64,000 nt of DNA from Cercophora sp. LCS_1 (taxonomy: Eukaryota > Ascomycota > Sordariomycetes > Sordariales > Lasiosphaeriaceae): assembly GCA_036250225.1 (NCBI GenBank), contig JAPZLL010000053.1:124001-188000 (forward strand). Reading direction: 5' to 3'. The notes below the pieces were generated by a model. It made no database searches. It saw only the letters and a list, made by a program, of their open reading frames with translations, and was not told where the DNA came from. The first letter of the stretch is position 1. Each line of letters begins with the position of its first letter. The translations under genes were made by a program, and so were the position numbers. This document shows positions 31,225 to 42,845 of the stretch, one piece after another.

Positions 31225-32767
31225 TCATCGGTGTCTCGGCGATCTTGGTTGGTTTCCAGCTTCCGACGGAGGCGTTTCCTCAAGTGGCGATGGTGCCAAC
31301 GGGGTCACTGGTGATGGTGCACCCATATTCGCACCCAGGAAATCGGATCCGTACAACTCGAATACGCCGCCCGTCATGTCATGGGATGGTGGTGGTATTG
31401 GCGGAGGTGCCGGCGGCGGGATTGACACCCTGCTGCCGGTGTAACTCACAGGTTCATCTGGTAATTTCGGTGTCGAGGAATCGATCTCCACGGGCACCGC
31501 AATGTCACCCGGCCCGTGAGGAATCAGTGGGACTCCACCCCTGTCGCGATCCACACCCGGAGTGGTTCCGCCGGAAGGACTATGGAACCCAGAGTAAGGC
31601 CCGATGACCGGGTCCGGCCCGAAGTAATCTTGTGTCACGCCGGGCATCTGACCGCCGTGCGATACCATCTCCGAGTTGTCGTCCGTTGTGTCTCTGCCAC
31701 CACCGAGCACGGCGCCGATGACGCCCTGTGGTCGAGGACGATGCGTGCTCATCGACTGTCGTCTTGTTTTCCGCCTCCGTAGGCACCACCACGTTGCCGC
31801 ACCGATAATCAGCCCACAGCCAAAGACAATGCCTACACCGATACCGGCTTTGACACCCGCGCTGAGTTCCTCCTGCTCTTCGGCCTTGGCCACCCCACTG
31901 GCCGTCGGAGTTGTAGTGATCTCGGCGCAATGAGCGCGTCCAGTGATGAGCGTGCAGCTTTGTGTCAAGGCACAACAGCCGCCACCCAGACTTGCGGCGC
32001 ATGACACCTGGCTTGTGGTGCAGCCTGTCGGGACCTGGGTCACAAGGGGACTGCTCGACGTTGATGGAGTCTGGGTAGTAAGACACCGGCTCGACGAGGC
32101 ACAGACTGACCCATAGCCACAGCAACCTCCACCGAGGGAGGCTGGGCAGCCGTACTGAGAAGTTGAAGTACAAACGCGTGGACAACACGCTGCCTGAACT
32201 ATTGTCGTTGTCACAGCGCCCGCCGTGCTCGTGGACGTGACATTGCACTGGTAGTTTTGGTCGTCGCAGGGTGAACCGCAAGTTGAGCCGATAGGGCAAC
32301 ACGCTGGTTTGCTCGCGTCATCTGGGTCCACGATACAACTGATTGTCTGTCAGTCTTTGCTCGTCTCGAGATATCACGCTCGTCTCATCCAGCTCATCCA
32401 CAAGCGACAAGCCTCATTACGAGCAAGCAACAGAGCATCCTGGCTTATCCAGAGAGACACGGTCAACTCACTACTGGGTATCAGAGCAGCAAGCCGTACT
32501 CCCGACTTGGCCGATCTCGTTACCTGCGGCCCGGTTAATTGGGAGATCTCGAAATGCACATGGCGAGCCACGCAGCTACATACAAGGGTGGCTGCCCGAA
32601 TTACATTGCGACTGACGCCTCAGCAGCGGCCTAGCTGGTGCGGCCTTGTAAAAGCGAGGCGACAACGCGGGACTTGTTTCCATCGCTTGGAATCGCTCGT
32701 GGACGGCGGCGGCGGCATTGGCAAACAGCCAGCCAGCGGCTAGTGCCCGGACGACGACGGCAGCCAT
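31225..32767 (-). CDS. Cys-rich signal-peptide protein with one membrane span
   Basis: A predicted single-pass cell-surface protein, in outline like fungal wall-stress sensors (Mid2/WSC type), but not assigned to either family. Minus-strand exons 32767-32584, 32523-32472 and 32338-31225 join in phases 1 and 2 (449 aa). The order is: signal peptide (first 21 residues or so, ending in an Ala run); Cys-rich ectodomain with ACCSDTQYC, ACCPIGSTCGSPC and two copies of a Cys-x-x-Ser-Leu-Gly-Gly-Gly-Cys-Cys module; a short Ser/Thr linker; one membrane span at about residues 241-263 (GIVFGCGLIIGAATWWC) followed by RRRKTRR, giving a cytoplasmic tail; and a Pro-rich tail (PPPAPPPIPPPS). Exon 2 is only 52 bp but adds a Cys-Cys pair, supporting the model. 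Confidence 0.75.
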
Positions 32768-34663
32768 GATGAATGAAGTCTAGGCGGATTGCTTGTGGCG
32801 CGCGGTCAATTCAACACCTCCATCATAAAGCAAACAAAGCGCCTAAATCGATCGCACAATCGTTCCTCGTCGGTGTTGACTCGGATTGTATGGTGTTCCG
32901 GACAGAATGAGCACGACGAGAAGCTGACGACAGTCTGCGGGCACGCTGATGGCGCGCTTGCTCCCTTCAGCTGGGGATTCGATAGCCTGGCCAGCGCCGA
33001 GACGGGATCCCGTGAAAAAGGCCGTCGCCAATGCGACGACAAAGCTGTGCGACGCCTCAACGGGTGCGATCCCCGACAAGGGCCTAGACAGGGGTTGTGG
33101 CCATTAGGAGATGAGCATTGGATGCGCTGCCCATCCTCTCAAAGATCTCGATTCCCGTTGAGTGCGGAATGCTTGACACCTCAACGGCCAGCTCGAATGT
33201 CGTCTCGCCTGCATTAGCGCTCGACAGCTGCGGACTGAGGCATGGCGCGCCCGTTGGAATACAGACCACGGTCGTTGTGGAAGGTGCATCCGAGTTGCAT
33301 ATGACCAGAGAGATTACGGAATAGCATGTCAGATAAGACTGGCTGTTCCTTCCATTCGATGCATGAGCCCACCGAGGTTTTCTGGCCAGCGGGAAAGTGT
33401 AATGGCTTGAAACAGCTTCCGCATTTTGGTTTTTCTTTGGCAACTCGGGACGAAGGGAAGAAACATGGGATATTGATCCAGGACCCACGACTCGACCAGT
33501 TCATGACTTCTCGGGCAACCCCTATTCGGTGAAGCCGGCCCAAGAGGGGTAACTCGCATCAATATTAACACCAGGGTAACATCTGAGCAGTCAGATTTAG
33601 GTGGGCATGCAATTGCTGACATGGAATAGCCTTTTTTTGTCACCTTCCGTTTTGCCCCTGACGCCACGCATCGGGCGTTACGATATGACCTCGCAAACCA
33701 AAGCATCAAGTCCAATCGACGACTTGATGGGTAACGGCACACAGAGATCAAGCCGTGTTCACGTGAAAGCGGCTGAGCGGAGCCGGTGAGCTTTTGCACA
33801 AGTCTCGGTCAGTTCCCTTTGGTGGAAGAAAGGAGGCCCCAGATCGACGGGTCATTTCACATTTACCCAGCTCGTACCTGCTGTGCACCGCTGCTCAGCA
33901 CCCAGAAGCCAAGAGGATTCCCCAGATCTGCAAGATCTTTCCGGACAACCCATCCACACGGATGCAGGCGAACCAGTGTCGGTTGTGTCGCTAAGAGTTG
34001 ACGACGACGACTGGGTCTCCAGAGAAGTAAACACCATGTCGGTTGTTTCAACCCGAGCACGGCACGGCCTTGCCGGCTTCGCACCAAATACTTGCTCTCA
34101 TCTGCCCGGTATTCAAGCTACGATATTGGAGCGCTTTTGCTGAGGCGGGAGACGCGACTCCGCGTACGTCAATGCCGGCAAAAACGACAAGCGAAAGGCT
34201 ACCGCTCCTTCGATGCTCTCCTCAGTCTCTGCTGTCCGCCAACCGTTGCCAATCAAGAAACGGCAGCGCGATGTCGCGGATAAGTTAAGGCGGGCGAATT
34301 GAAAACAGCTGTCGTATGGGAGAAAGGCACGGCGGCTGCTCCGGGCAACAAATATCGATGCGGTCGCTTCCAACCGTCTAGGAGACTTTCATCGCCACCA
34401 CACGTCTCTCATCAAACGAAGCAAGCAGATTACTTGGCCCGCCAGGGGAACCTCTTTGCAGAGAGTCGCAGCCGCTTCATAGAGACACACACCCTCTCTC
34501 GCCATGTATCACAGCTAGCAAAGCATTCTCTTCACGGCGCATCGGGAGCAACTAGTAGGACCACACGGTGCCAGCTTTATCGAGCAATTCTACAACGACA
34601 TCCTCAGTCTAACTCTTCCGCTCAGGCCGAATTCCTGTTGGCAGCCGAGGCTTCTAATACACG
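32768..34663. other. Gene-free interval before the secreted-protein gene
   Basis: About 1.9 kb between divergent starts. Short frames on both strands (for example on the minus strand around 33084-33488) lack an ATG-supported start or family motifs. It contains the promoters of the flanking genes. A decayed gene is possible but not supported. Confidence 0.4.
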
Positions 34664-35494
34664 ATGCGGTTCTTTCCAGGGCCAGCGGTCCTAGGTCTCG
34701 TCGCAGCACCGCTTGCTCTTTCGGCACCCGGTCTAGACCTTGCGCTTGTCGCTAAAGCACTCAACTACGAAGATGAAGTCTGCCATCCCGTGGTCGAGAG
34801 CGCGTCCGATACGGTGCCCCCGTGCCTGGAGCTTGTGACTATCGAGACGGTCTGCACTCCCAACGGAACGAGCCCCTTGGCTCTGAAAGCACACCAACAA
34901 TGTTAGTTTGCCTGGCTGCTCTCCCCGCACTTTTCTGACAATTTAGGCATGTGCAATGGCTCCTTCTTTGCGGAATGGCCGTATTGCCTTCAGTGCCTCT
35001 TCATCCACGGCCTCCGCTCCGAACGCGACGTTGCCTATTACAAGTCGGTTCTCAGCACAGCATCAAGCGAGCTGTGTGGTGCTGCCACGCCCTCTGCTGA
35101 GTTTGCCAGCATCTTTAGCAGCGCCCAGGTCGCCGTTGCGTATCCGACCACCGGAAACACAATCAGCTCCGATCAGGCGGTAGGACAAACAGCGGTCAGT
35201 TTGTACTTCACAGCGACGACATACCAAGGCCCAGGGAGGATCACTGGGGCTGCAACAGCTGCAACGCAATCAGTGCTCTACACGGCTCCCAAGGGAACGG
35301 TGACACACTCACACGCCATCGACACGGCTGGGTCCGGGAGCACGAGTGGGACAAGGCCTTCGTCAACCAACACCGCACCTGCGGGCAGCGCTGCGACTAC
35401 AAGGACATCTGCGAGCCCAAGAAGGCCCACGGGCACCGGTGGTGGCTTATTGCTCGCAGCTTTGGTCGTGCTAGCATCGATTATTGCATTTTAG
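34664..35494 (+). CDS. Secreted, probably GPI-anchored protein of unknown function
   Basis: Two exons, 34664-34901 and 34947-35494 (261 aa), joined at a Cys codon with a 45-bp intron (donor GTTAGT). The first 20 residues form a signal peptide (MRFFPGPAVLGLVAAPLALSA). The middle carries several Cys residues around MCNGSFFAEWPYCLQCLF and ASSELCGAA, with N-x-S/T sites. The C-terminal third is Ser/Thr/Gly/Pro-rich, ending in GGLLLAALVVLASIIAF, a typical GPI-addition tail. No family name is evident. It lies 436 bp upstream of the co-oriented NLR gene. The extracellular role is inferred only from the sorting signals. Confidence 0.8.
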
Positions 35495-35930
35495 AACATT
35501 GGTCCTATCTTCACAAGCTGTTTTTATACCCCTTGGATTAACTAAACATCGATATCTCTCGGTCAATAATATCCTGCTATCTCAATAACTTGCCTTGTTT
35601 GAAGATTGTTGCTCTCCACAGTTTCTGACACGGGAAGGCAATCGAAATTTTGTTTGGCCTCTACTGCATTGAGAGTTTGTCTCCATCAGTCAGTCGTAAC
35701 TTGTTTGGCGTCACCCATTGTTGCATTTGACCATTGTGTCAAGCTGCTATGACTCAGGCAAGTTGGCAAAATGACGCTATTTAGAGAACCTCTGCCCTTC
35801 GCTTGGCAGGTTCAAGGCTCCATTTTGATTCCAGGCACACCCATCTTTCATGTCTTCTCTTTATTTCCCACCCTCGCCCTGGAATTTCTCCCGCACTCAC
35901 GTCTAGCGGATCTATCGGCTCTGTCTCACA
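35495..35930 (+). promoter_or_regulatory. Spacer between the secreted-protein gene and the NLR gene
   Basis: 436 bp, A/T-rich at first (3' end of the upstream gene), then pyrimidine-rich up to the start codon of the NLR gene. It must include the NLR promoter; no TATA box is clear. Confidence 0.4.
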
Positions 35931-38900
35931 ATGAGTAGGCAAGCCGTGGTTGAGAAAGGCGGCTTTACTGTGGTTCACGAGGCACAAGAACCCAAGGTGC
36001 CGAAGGTCGAGTAAGTCTCCTCTCAGCGCTAGTTGTCCTTCTGCCATCAACTAACATTCGCAGCATAGTATTTATCCACGGCGTCGATGGCCACCCCAAG
36101 GATACGTGGACGTGGAACAGGGACAAATCGCCCACCAAGCGTCGTGCAAATGATCGACCACCCGAGCAACCTTCGCCAACAAAGCTTATGCGGCTCGATG
36201 GTAATGCTGAGCAGGCTCGCCACCATCAAACTCCGAACACAGAGGATGCCGAGAGCGAGAAAGAATCAAACTCTGAGTGGCTGATGCAGGATTCCGTTTT
36301 CTGGCCAGCGGACCTCCTTCCTCTAACCGTTCCAGATACTCGTATTCTCGTCTATGGATGGAACAGCGGCATTAGGTCTCGCAAAGATCCAGACCCTGTG
36401 TCGGATACCCGGATTCGCGGTCACGCAGAAAGCCTTCTCACCAACCTGGAGATTGAGAGGCGAGAGCCGGACAATAAGCAAAGACCCCTACTTTTCGTAG
36501 CTCACAGTCTCGGTGGCATCGTTGTCAAGGAGGCTTTGCGGCAGGCGGAGCGTCATGGTCCCAGCAAGCCTCATTTACATCAAATCTATGAGTCAACCAT
36601 CGGAATCCTGTTCTTTGGAACACCACACAGAGGTGGCAATGTTCCTAGCTTCCCCGCCGCCCCGATCCTTGGGCTCATTGGAAGGATAACACATAAGATC
36701 AACGACAATACTCTTCAGGACCTGCAACCGGACTCGCAGATGCTGGAGCAGCTAAGAACCGAGTTCCCCAAGCTTTGTCGCGCGAAGAAATGGATGATAT
36801 ACTCTTTCCAGGAAGAGATTGGCACCTTTCTTGGTCCCAAGTGCGTTGCCGACGTGTCTTCATACATGGATGATACAGAGATTGAGGAGAGGGTGCGCAT
36901 CACGAGAGATCACGTGGACATGGTGAAGTACACCGGCAAGACGGACCAGGAATACAAGAAGGTGGCGGCAGCTATTACCCGCATTTTCGACGAGTGCAAA
37001 GACGTGATCGAGAGAAACGCGAAGGCCATCTCAGCTGCGCTCAAGAGAGAAATGGAGGGCAGGCTCAACTTCGACGCCATGGATAAGCGAGTCACCAACC
37101 TCGCAGCCGCTCAACAGGGAACCTGTAGCTGGTTTCTTGAGACAAAGGCCTATGAGGCATGGCAAAACCCTGCCAAGCAGTCCGAGCACGGCGGTTTTCT
37201 ATGGATCAAGGGCAACCCTGGCACTGGCAAGTCAACGCTGATGAAGTTCTTGTTCGAGACAACAAAAGATCGTTTGAGACGTGACCCTGACCAAATCGTT
37301 GCCTCCTTCTTCTTCTCAGCACGAGGCGCAGTTGAGGAGAAGACAACAAAGGGCCTTTACCGAGCTCTCCTTCACCAGATCTTTCAATGGGCCCCAGGGT
37401 TGAATGCCAGCTTGGAGTGTATGTCGAGAAACGGGGCTCAGGGTATTGCGGCAAACGGATGGAGCGAAGAGGCCTTGAAACAAACGTTGGAACGTGCGAT
37501 CTTGAGGCTGGGAGAGCGCTCATTAACCGTCTTTATTGACGCTCTCGACGAGTGCGATGGTGATCAAGCCAAGGGGATGGTCACGTTCATCGAAGAACTG
37601 TGTGCCAAGGATACAACTCGAAAGGGTCACCTCCAAATATGCCTCTCAAGCCGGCACTATCCTGACATCGCGATAGGAAAGGGTATCGAAGTCATTCTGG
37701 AACGGAGTCGCGGACACGCCGAGGACCTCAAAAAGTACATCCAATCAAAACTCCGGCTAGGCAACTCGGAGGCAGCAAGGTTACTCGGGAATGCTATCCT
37801 CGAGAGATCATCCCTCATTTTCCTTTGGGTGGTGCTCGTCATCGACATTCTCAACAGTGCTTACGCTTTTACGCCCGTAGAGCGGATGAGAGAGCTGCTA
37901 GATGAGATCCCCAGTGAGTTGGCCAACCTTTTTGAGATGATTCTCCGACGGGACGACAATGGGATGGACCCCTTACGCTCATGCTTCCGATGCATCCTCT
38001 TTGCATCCAGACCTCTTTCTCCCAAGGAACTCTACAGCGCTATCAACTTCTGCCTCTACGAAAACGATTCCAGTCCTGCGCCATGGGAAGGTTTTGGGAA
38101 AGAGAAGGTGGAGGCGAATATGGCCCGGTTCGTCAGGGAAACCTCGAAGGGATTGGCTGAGATTGTAAAAGTCAAGGGCCGCCGAGAGGTGCAGTTCATT
38201 CACGAATCTGTCCGCGACTTTTTGCTTGGCAAACATGGAAGCCAATGGTCTGAAGCGTCGGAGAATCTGGAGGGCTTTGGCCATGAGGCCTTGAGGGACT
38301 GCTGCTGGGCTCAGGTCAAGGACGCCTACGATGACTTCAGGGCCCCGGGTAGTCGAGCCTGGTGTGCTGAAGTTCCATTCAGACCCTCGCCAACACCAGA
38401 GCGTGATGGCTTAAAAGACAGCGACGAGGAGATCTGGGGTCGGCCTGTTACCGTACCGAGAAAAAACCGCCCTGATGGTAAAAAGGCGTCACGGAGTCAG
38501 TCCTCACAACCTGCCAAAGCCGACTACAAGGATCAACATCACAGCATCAGAAGAACAAGTCGCAGCGAGGCCCTTAGCGCCCAGTATGGCTACGAGGGGC
38601 CCCGGTACAACGGCTCGCAGGACCGCCCGATCTGCGCTGTTGACGGCAGTGCTGATAAGCTTTGGGTGCCTCGCTCAGTGTCGGGCGGCAAAGTTGAGAT
38701 GCAGCGATACCCACCACCAGGCTCAGAGTATCGCCAAGTTGATGCAGATGGATGGGATAGCCTCGATGAGAGTTCGGATACAGAGGGCCGGCATGATTAC
38801 AACAAGGTGAGTTCACTGAAGGGCCGCAGGAAACCCCGGGGCGCCCATTCCATTCGAGATTCACCCAAGCTGCGACCATTGCCATCTCTTCCACCTCCGT

Positions 38901-40249
38901 TTCTCGCATACGCAATTCAGAACGTGCTCCATCACGCCAACATGGCTGCCAAGTATGGCAGAGACCAAACGAACTTCCTCTCCAAATTTCCCCTGAGGAA
39001 CTGGATCGCCCTTCTTGCCAATGCGATCCCCGATTCCGAGCAATACAGCACATCGACCAGTCTTTTGTACATCCTGGCCGAGAAAAACCACGCCGAATTG
39101 ATCAAGGCGTATCAGGAAGAGACTTCGTCGGTCTTTTGGGTTGGAGCCGGTCGTTATGGCCCGCCCATGTTTGCTGCGCTTGCTACCGAGAGCCACGAGG
39201 CTGCTCAGGCACTACTGGTCCGTCAAATTGCCCGCAACCTGTCAAAATCGGCGATTCAACGGGTCTACAAACGTTACAACGACGGCAGAAACCGTCACGC
39301 GCCCGAGGGTCCACACAATTCGCCCCTCCACCGCGAGTTCACTTTCGACAAGAAGCGTGGACTCCTCCCCTACATTGTCGAAGATGGCAATAGGATGGTG
39401 CTCGAAGTTCTGCTACGCACATGTGAAGTGGACGTCAACATTCTCGACAAACACGGGGACCCTCCCACCCTTCCACTGTCCATCGCGGCTTTGCGGGGAT
39501 ACGCCGACATCGTCGAGCTCCTGCTCGCTCGTGGTGCAAAAATAGAACTCAAGGGTAAGCACGGCATGACGGCTCTCTCCCACGCCGCCGACGCAGGTCA
39601 AACCGAGACGGCAACGCTCCTCCTCTGCCACGGCGCTGATATTAACACGACGTGCAACTGGAAACGCACGCCGCTGTCGTACGCTGCGAGCAAACTCTCG
39701 TCGGACATGGTTCGTCTCCTGCTGTCGAGAAAGGCGAACCTCGAAGCGAAAGACATCGACGGGCGAAGTGCTCTCTCGTATGCGTCGGCCAAGAAATCAC
39801 AAGACTGCGTGACGATCATCCGACTCTTGCTCGAGAAATATGCCAACACTGAGTCGAGAGACCGTGACGGACGGACGCCTCTGGCACATGCTGCAAAGGA
39901 AGGGTGCGTGGATGCACTCAAGGTCTTGTGTTCGCGTGGAGCGCAGGTGGATTCGCAGGATGACCACCTGAGGACGCCGATCTGGCATGCAAGTGAGGCC
40001 GGGCATCGGGAGGTTGTGAGGGTGTTGTTGGAGAAAGGGGCGCGGGTTGACCCGATGGACAGACTGGAACGAACACCGTTGAGCATCGCGGCGGAAAGGG
40101 GACATAAGAGCGTAGTGGAGCTGTTGCTGAGGAGAGACGCGATGGCGAACAGTCGGGATGTCAATGGGAGGACGCCGGGGTGGTATGCTAGTAACCAGCA
40201 ACATGAGGAGGTGATGCGGTTGCTGGGAGCCGCTCATGGGAGGAGGTAG
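35931..40249 (+). CDS. NLR-like protein: alpha/beta hydrolase, NACHT and ankyrin repeats
   Basis: A STAND/NLR protein of 1421 aa, encoded by 35931-36010 and 36064-40249. Residues about 27-290 form an alpha/beta-hydrolase of the SesB/PGAP1-like kind: IVFIHGVDGHPKDTW, the nucleophile motif FVAHSLGGIVVKEAL (Ser175), and ILFFGTPHRGG. A NACHT NTPase follows: Walker A GNPGTGKST at about 410, Walker B LTVFIDALDECDG at about 518, then QICLSSRHYPDI. Residues about 560-720 are helical with FIHESVRDFLL. Residues about 740-900 are a Ser/Arg/Asp-rich disordered linker. About eight ankyrin repeats end the protein (for example ADIVELLLARGAKIELKGKH, GRTPLAHAAKEG). Related fungal proteins include heterokaryon-incompatibility and cell-death receptors; that role is inferred. 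The repeats are diverged, not near-identical. Confidence 0.9.
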
Positions 40250-40666
40250 TTTGGCCATTTGTATGTTGATGAAGTTGGACGAGTTTGGCTTTGTAGGTAG
40301 GTAGTGTAGATTGTCTAACCACTTTCTCCTGAACAGTCTTGAGTGATACCCCCGATCAAGTCAACATGAACACGGAAAAAACAACAACTCCATTCCTTGT
40401 ATATCATGCCACGCTATCCAATGCTTTTTTTCTTGTCCCCTTTCCCCTTTCCCCTTTCCCCTTTCCCCTTTCCCCTTTCCCCTTTCCCCTTTCCCCTTTC
40501 CCCTTTCCCCTTTCCCCATTCTCTCTCCCTCAGCCCGTCACCATTCACTCTCCACCGCTCTCCATCTTCAATGGTGACAACGCTGTTGTTTTCAGCGTTC
40601 TTTTTTGACCACCAATTTGATCGCGCAAAAAATCCACATCATCCAGTTCGAGGTGTGATTGTGAAA
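40250..40666. other. Intergenic between convergent NLR and GFA genes
   Basis: 417 bp between two gene ends. Its centre is the CCCCTTT tandem repeat (40437-40517). Confidence 0.6.
40437..40517. repeat. CCCCTTT heptamer tandem repeat, 11 copies
   Basis: Eleven perfect CCCCTTT units and a partial CCCC, giving an uninterrupted 81-bp polypyrimidine strand. It lies between two converging transcripts. Long mirror-symmetric polypyrimidine tracts can adopt triplex (H-DNA) structure, and copy number is likely variable between strains. Confidence 0.95.
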
Positions 40667-41421
40667 TTAGTGCGGCATGTGCTCAAAAGGCTTGGCCAAA
40701 TGCTCCTGGCAAAACGGCAGCTTCCCCACAGTCCAAATCTCGGTGTCCGGCTTGAGCGTCTTCTTGATCTCGCTGTCCAGGCAGCCGCCCTTGAGCGCGA
40801 TCACCGGCGCCGCCTCGGGCTCGTGCGCGATCGGCGAGCCGCACTCGCTGCAGAACCAGCGGTAGACGGCGTTGCCGGAGTCGGCGATGCCCTTCCACTT
40901 TTTGATGGGGCCTTTGGTGGCGACGGTGTCTTTGGGGACTACGACTACTAGGGCTGTTTTTTTTATGTTAGTGTCAGTCTCAATGTCATGGGGTAAGGCC
41001 TTGGCGATTTGTAGTTGGGTAGGGGGGTTAGGACGTAGGAGATGAGTGTTGGTTTGGAGACGGAAGTTAGTGGTGGGGTGGTTGGATATGGTTGGGATAT
41101 GAGCTAGCTTTGGGTATGGTGGTTTGGACATGGACGTGGCGTGGCTATGATTGGGGTGGTGAGGTGGTGAGGTGGTGAGGTGGTGTTGAGTGCGCGCCAA
41201 GGACGGTGACGTTGTTGGGTGGGGAGTACAGGGATACAGGTCCTGCGTGGCGGGGGCGGGGTACGAGGTAAAAATGGGAGGGGAGACGGGAAAAGCTCAC
41301 AGTAGGTTGAGCCCGATTGACGCTGGCAGTCATCGCAGTGATCGTAGCCGGTGAGCAGAGGGGCGTCGAGGGATGACTCGAAAGTCACGGCTTTGCAGAG
41401 ACAGTGGCCGGTGAGAGGCAT
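40667..41421 (-). CDS. GFA-domain protein (CENP-V/GFA zinc-binding family)
   Basis: A small zinc-binding protein of the glutathione-dependent-formaldehyde-activating (GFA) fold. Most fungal members are uncharacterised, so an enzymatic role is not claimed. Minus-strand exons are 41421-41301 and 40953-40667 (135 aa), joined through a Ser codon; the intron is 347 bp. The zinc ligands are visible: HCLCKAVTF, HCDDCQRQSGS and WFCSECGSPI. The C-terminus contains VIALKGGCLD and EIWTVGKLPFCQEH, common in this family. The ATG at 41421 is preferred over upstream in-frame codons because the family consensus starts two or three residues before GHCLC. Confidence 0.87.
41155..41186. repeat. GGTGGTGA octamer tandem repeat in the GFA intron
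   Basis: Four copies of an 8-bp unit (the last ends in T) within the intron of the GFA gene. On the coding strand it reads as TCACCACC repeats. No coding effect. Confidence 0.85.
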
Positions 41422-42845
41422 CTTGGCTTGTTTTTGTTGGGATTGTTGGACGTGGGAGGTCAAGATGAGATGCTGGTCTGGTGTTGAGAGAGCTGGATGG
41501 TAGTGCGAATGAAGGAAAAAAAAAAAGATATTTTGGGAGGAAATCCCCAATGCTTAAATAGAAAGCTGTCCGTCTGTCTGTCTGGTCTGTCTTGAACAAT
41601 TGGTGGCCCTGTTCTAATCAAGTGTGGCATCCCGCCACCCCTCCCCCCCAGTTCCCCTCCCTTGCCGCTAGAAACAGAATTCGTTCCCCATATTCGACTC
41701 CGCTGGCTGACAGGCTGGCTGGCTTCGGGGACCAGATGATGTAACACAGCTTAGACCGTCGAATGTGCTGTCTGTAGGTACAGAACCACGTCCGTGCATC
41801 GGGGCGGCCGCAAAAGGGGGAACCTGCAACGAAACGAACATGTTTTGTCTTGATTCTGTGAATACACACAAGGCTGCCCCGCTCCCGACTATCGATTGGC
41901 TATGTTTGTTGTCTCACTCATCCCCAGCTGACGGCAGGATGCGCGCGCGCGTCGACAAATATCATGATTACTTCCGCCGGAGAGCTAATCTTGGCAGTAG
42001 TTCCAGGACAAGCTATCGGCTTGGGGCCCGTCTTCGGGAAGATCAAACAAGCGCCCCGCGGGCGGCCTATGGGATGCCTACTTCGGAGTTCGGACGAGCC
42101 CTAGGGACGCCGTAGTGCTAGCACCGGCCGACAGCTATTTGTCATGCTCCCAACCCCACAGTGCAACTGGCAGGCATCCGACAATCTTTCTCCGAGCCCA
42201 GCGACATCATCGACACGCACAAGTATTTGGAATTGCCGTATCTTTGCGCCAGGCCGTGCCATGTGATGGCCGTGCATGTGCAGCTGGTGTTGGACTCGCT
42301 GATGGCCGGCTGCCGTGTGCTCGCACTCCAAGTGAGGTGGGAGCTCGGAGCTATCCGAAATCGGCAGGGCGAGCCGGCTGTCCTGCGATGCAACCCGGCC
42401 AGCCAGCAAGACGCTCCAACCACATCCATATTACGGACCGCCTATCGCTGGTCATCAATTGGCTTTTAGGTTCACGTTTGAATTGGGATATGTCCTAGTC
42501 TAGCATCGACGAGGCTGCTATCTTCTGAATACCAGGCTTGGAGAGTGACAAGACGTTAGGTCTGTTTCCCAACGTCCGCGGAGATTACTCAACTCCTTCG
42601 AACCAAAACACTCCGACGGTGTTTCGGTTGGATAACCACCCAGACTTACATGGCTCTGACCGTCACCGATTCCCAACATCACGGCTGTGGTATTTCAAAT
42701 AGCCTGCCAACAGCAACATGCCGCTGGCAACCTGGATGCAGCTCACGTCCGAGAACCACGCTCCAATGGGATGCCACCCCTGCCAGCATACCTCAAGAGG
42801 AGCCACTCCAAAACGTTGTTTCGCGTCATACTACAGTGGTCTTCC
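41422..42845. other. Intergenic between GFA and DUF1365 genes
   Basis: About 1.4 kb. The first half should hold the promoter of the GFA gene (minus). The part from about 42150 to 42500 is open in several frames on both strands but without motifs. No repeat, RNA gene or mobile element recognised. Confidence 0.4.

Noticed and set aside
33084..33488. Cys-containing minus-strand frame near the secreted-protein gene, possibly a small secreted protein
   Set aside because: Its first codon is GTG, not ATG; no signal peptide and no splice-joined upstream exon could be found.
35931..40249. Near-identical (recently amplified) ankyrin repeats in the NLR
   Set aside because: The repeats follow the ankyrin consensus but differ widely in sequence at both protein and DNA level, so there is no sign of the concerted repeat turnover seen in some fungal NLRs.
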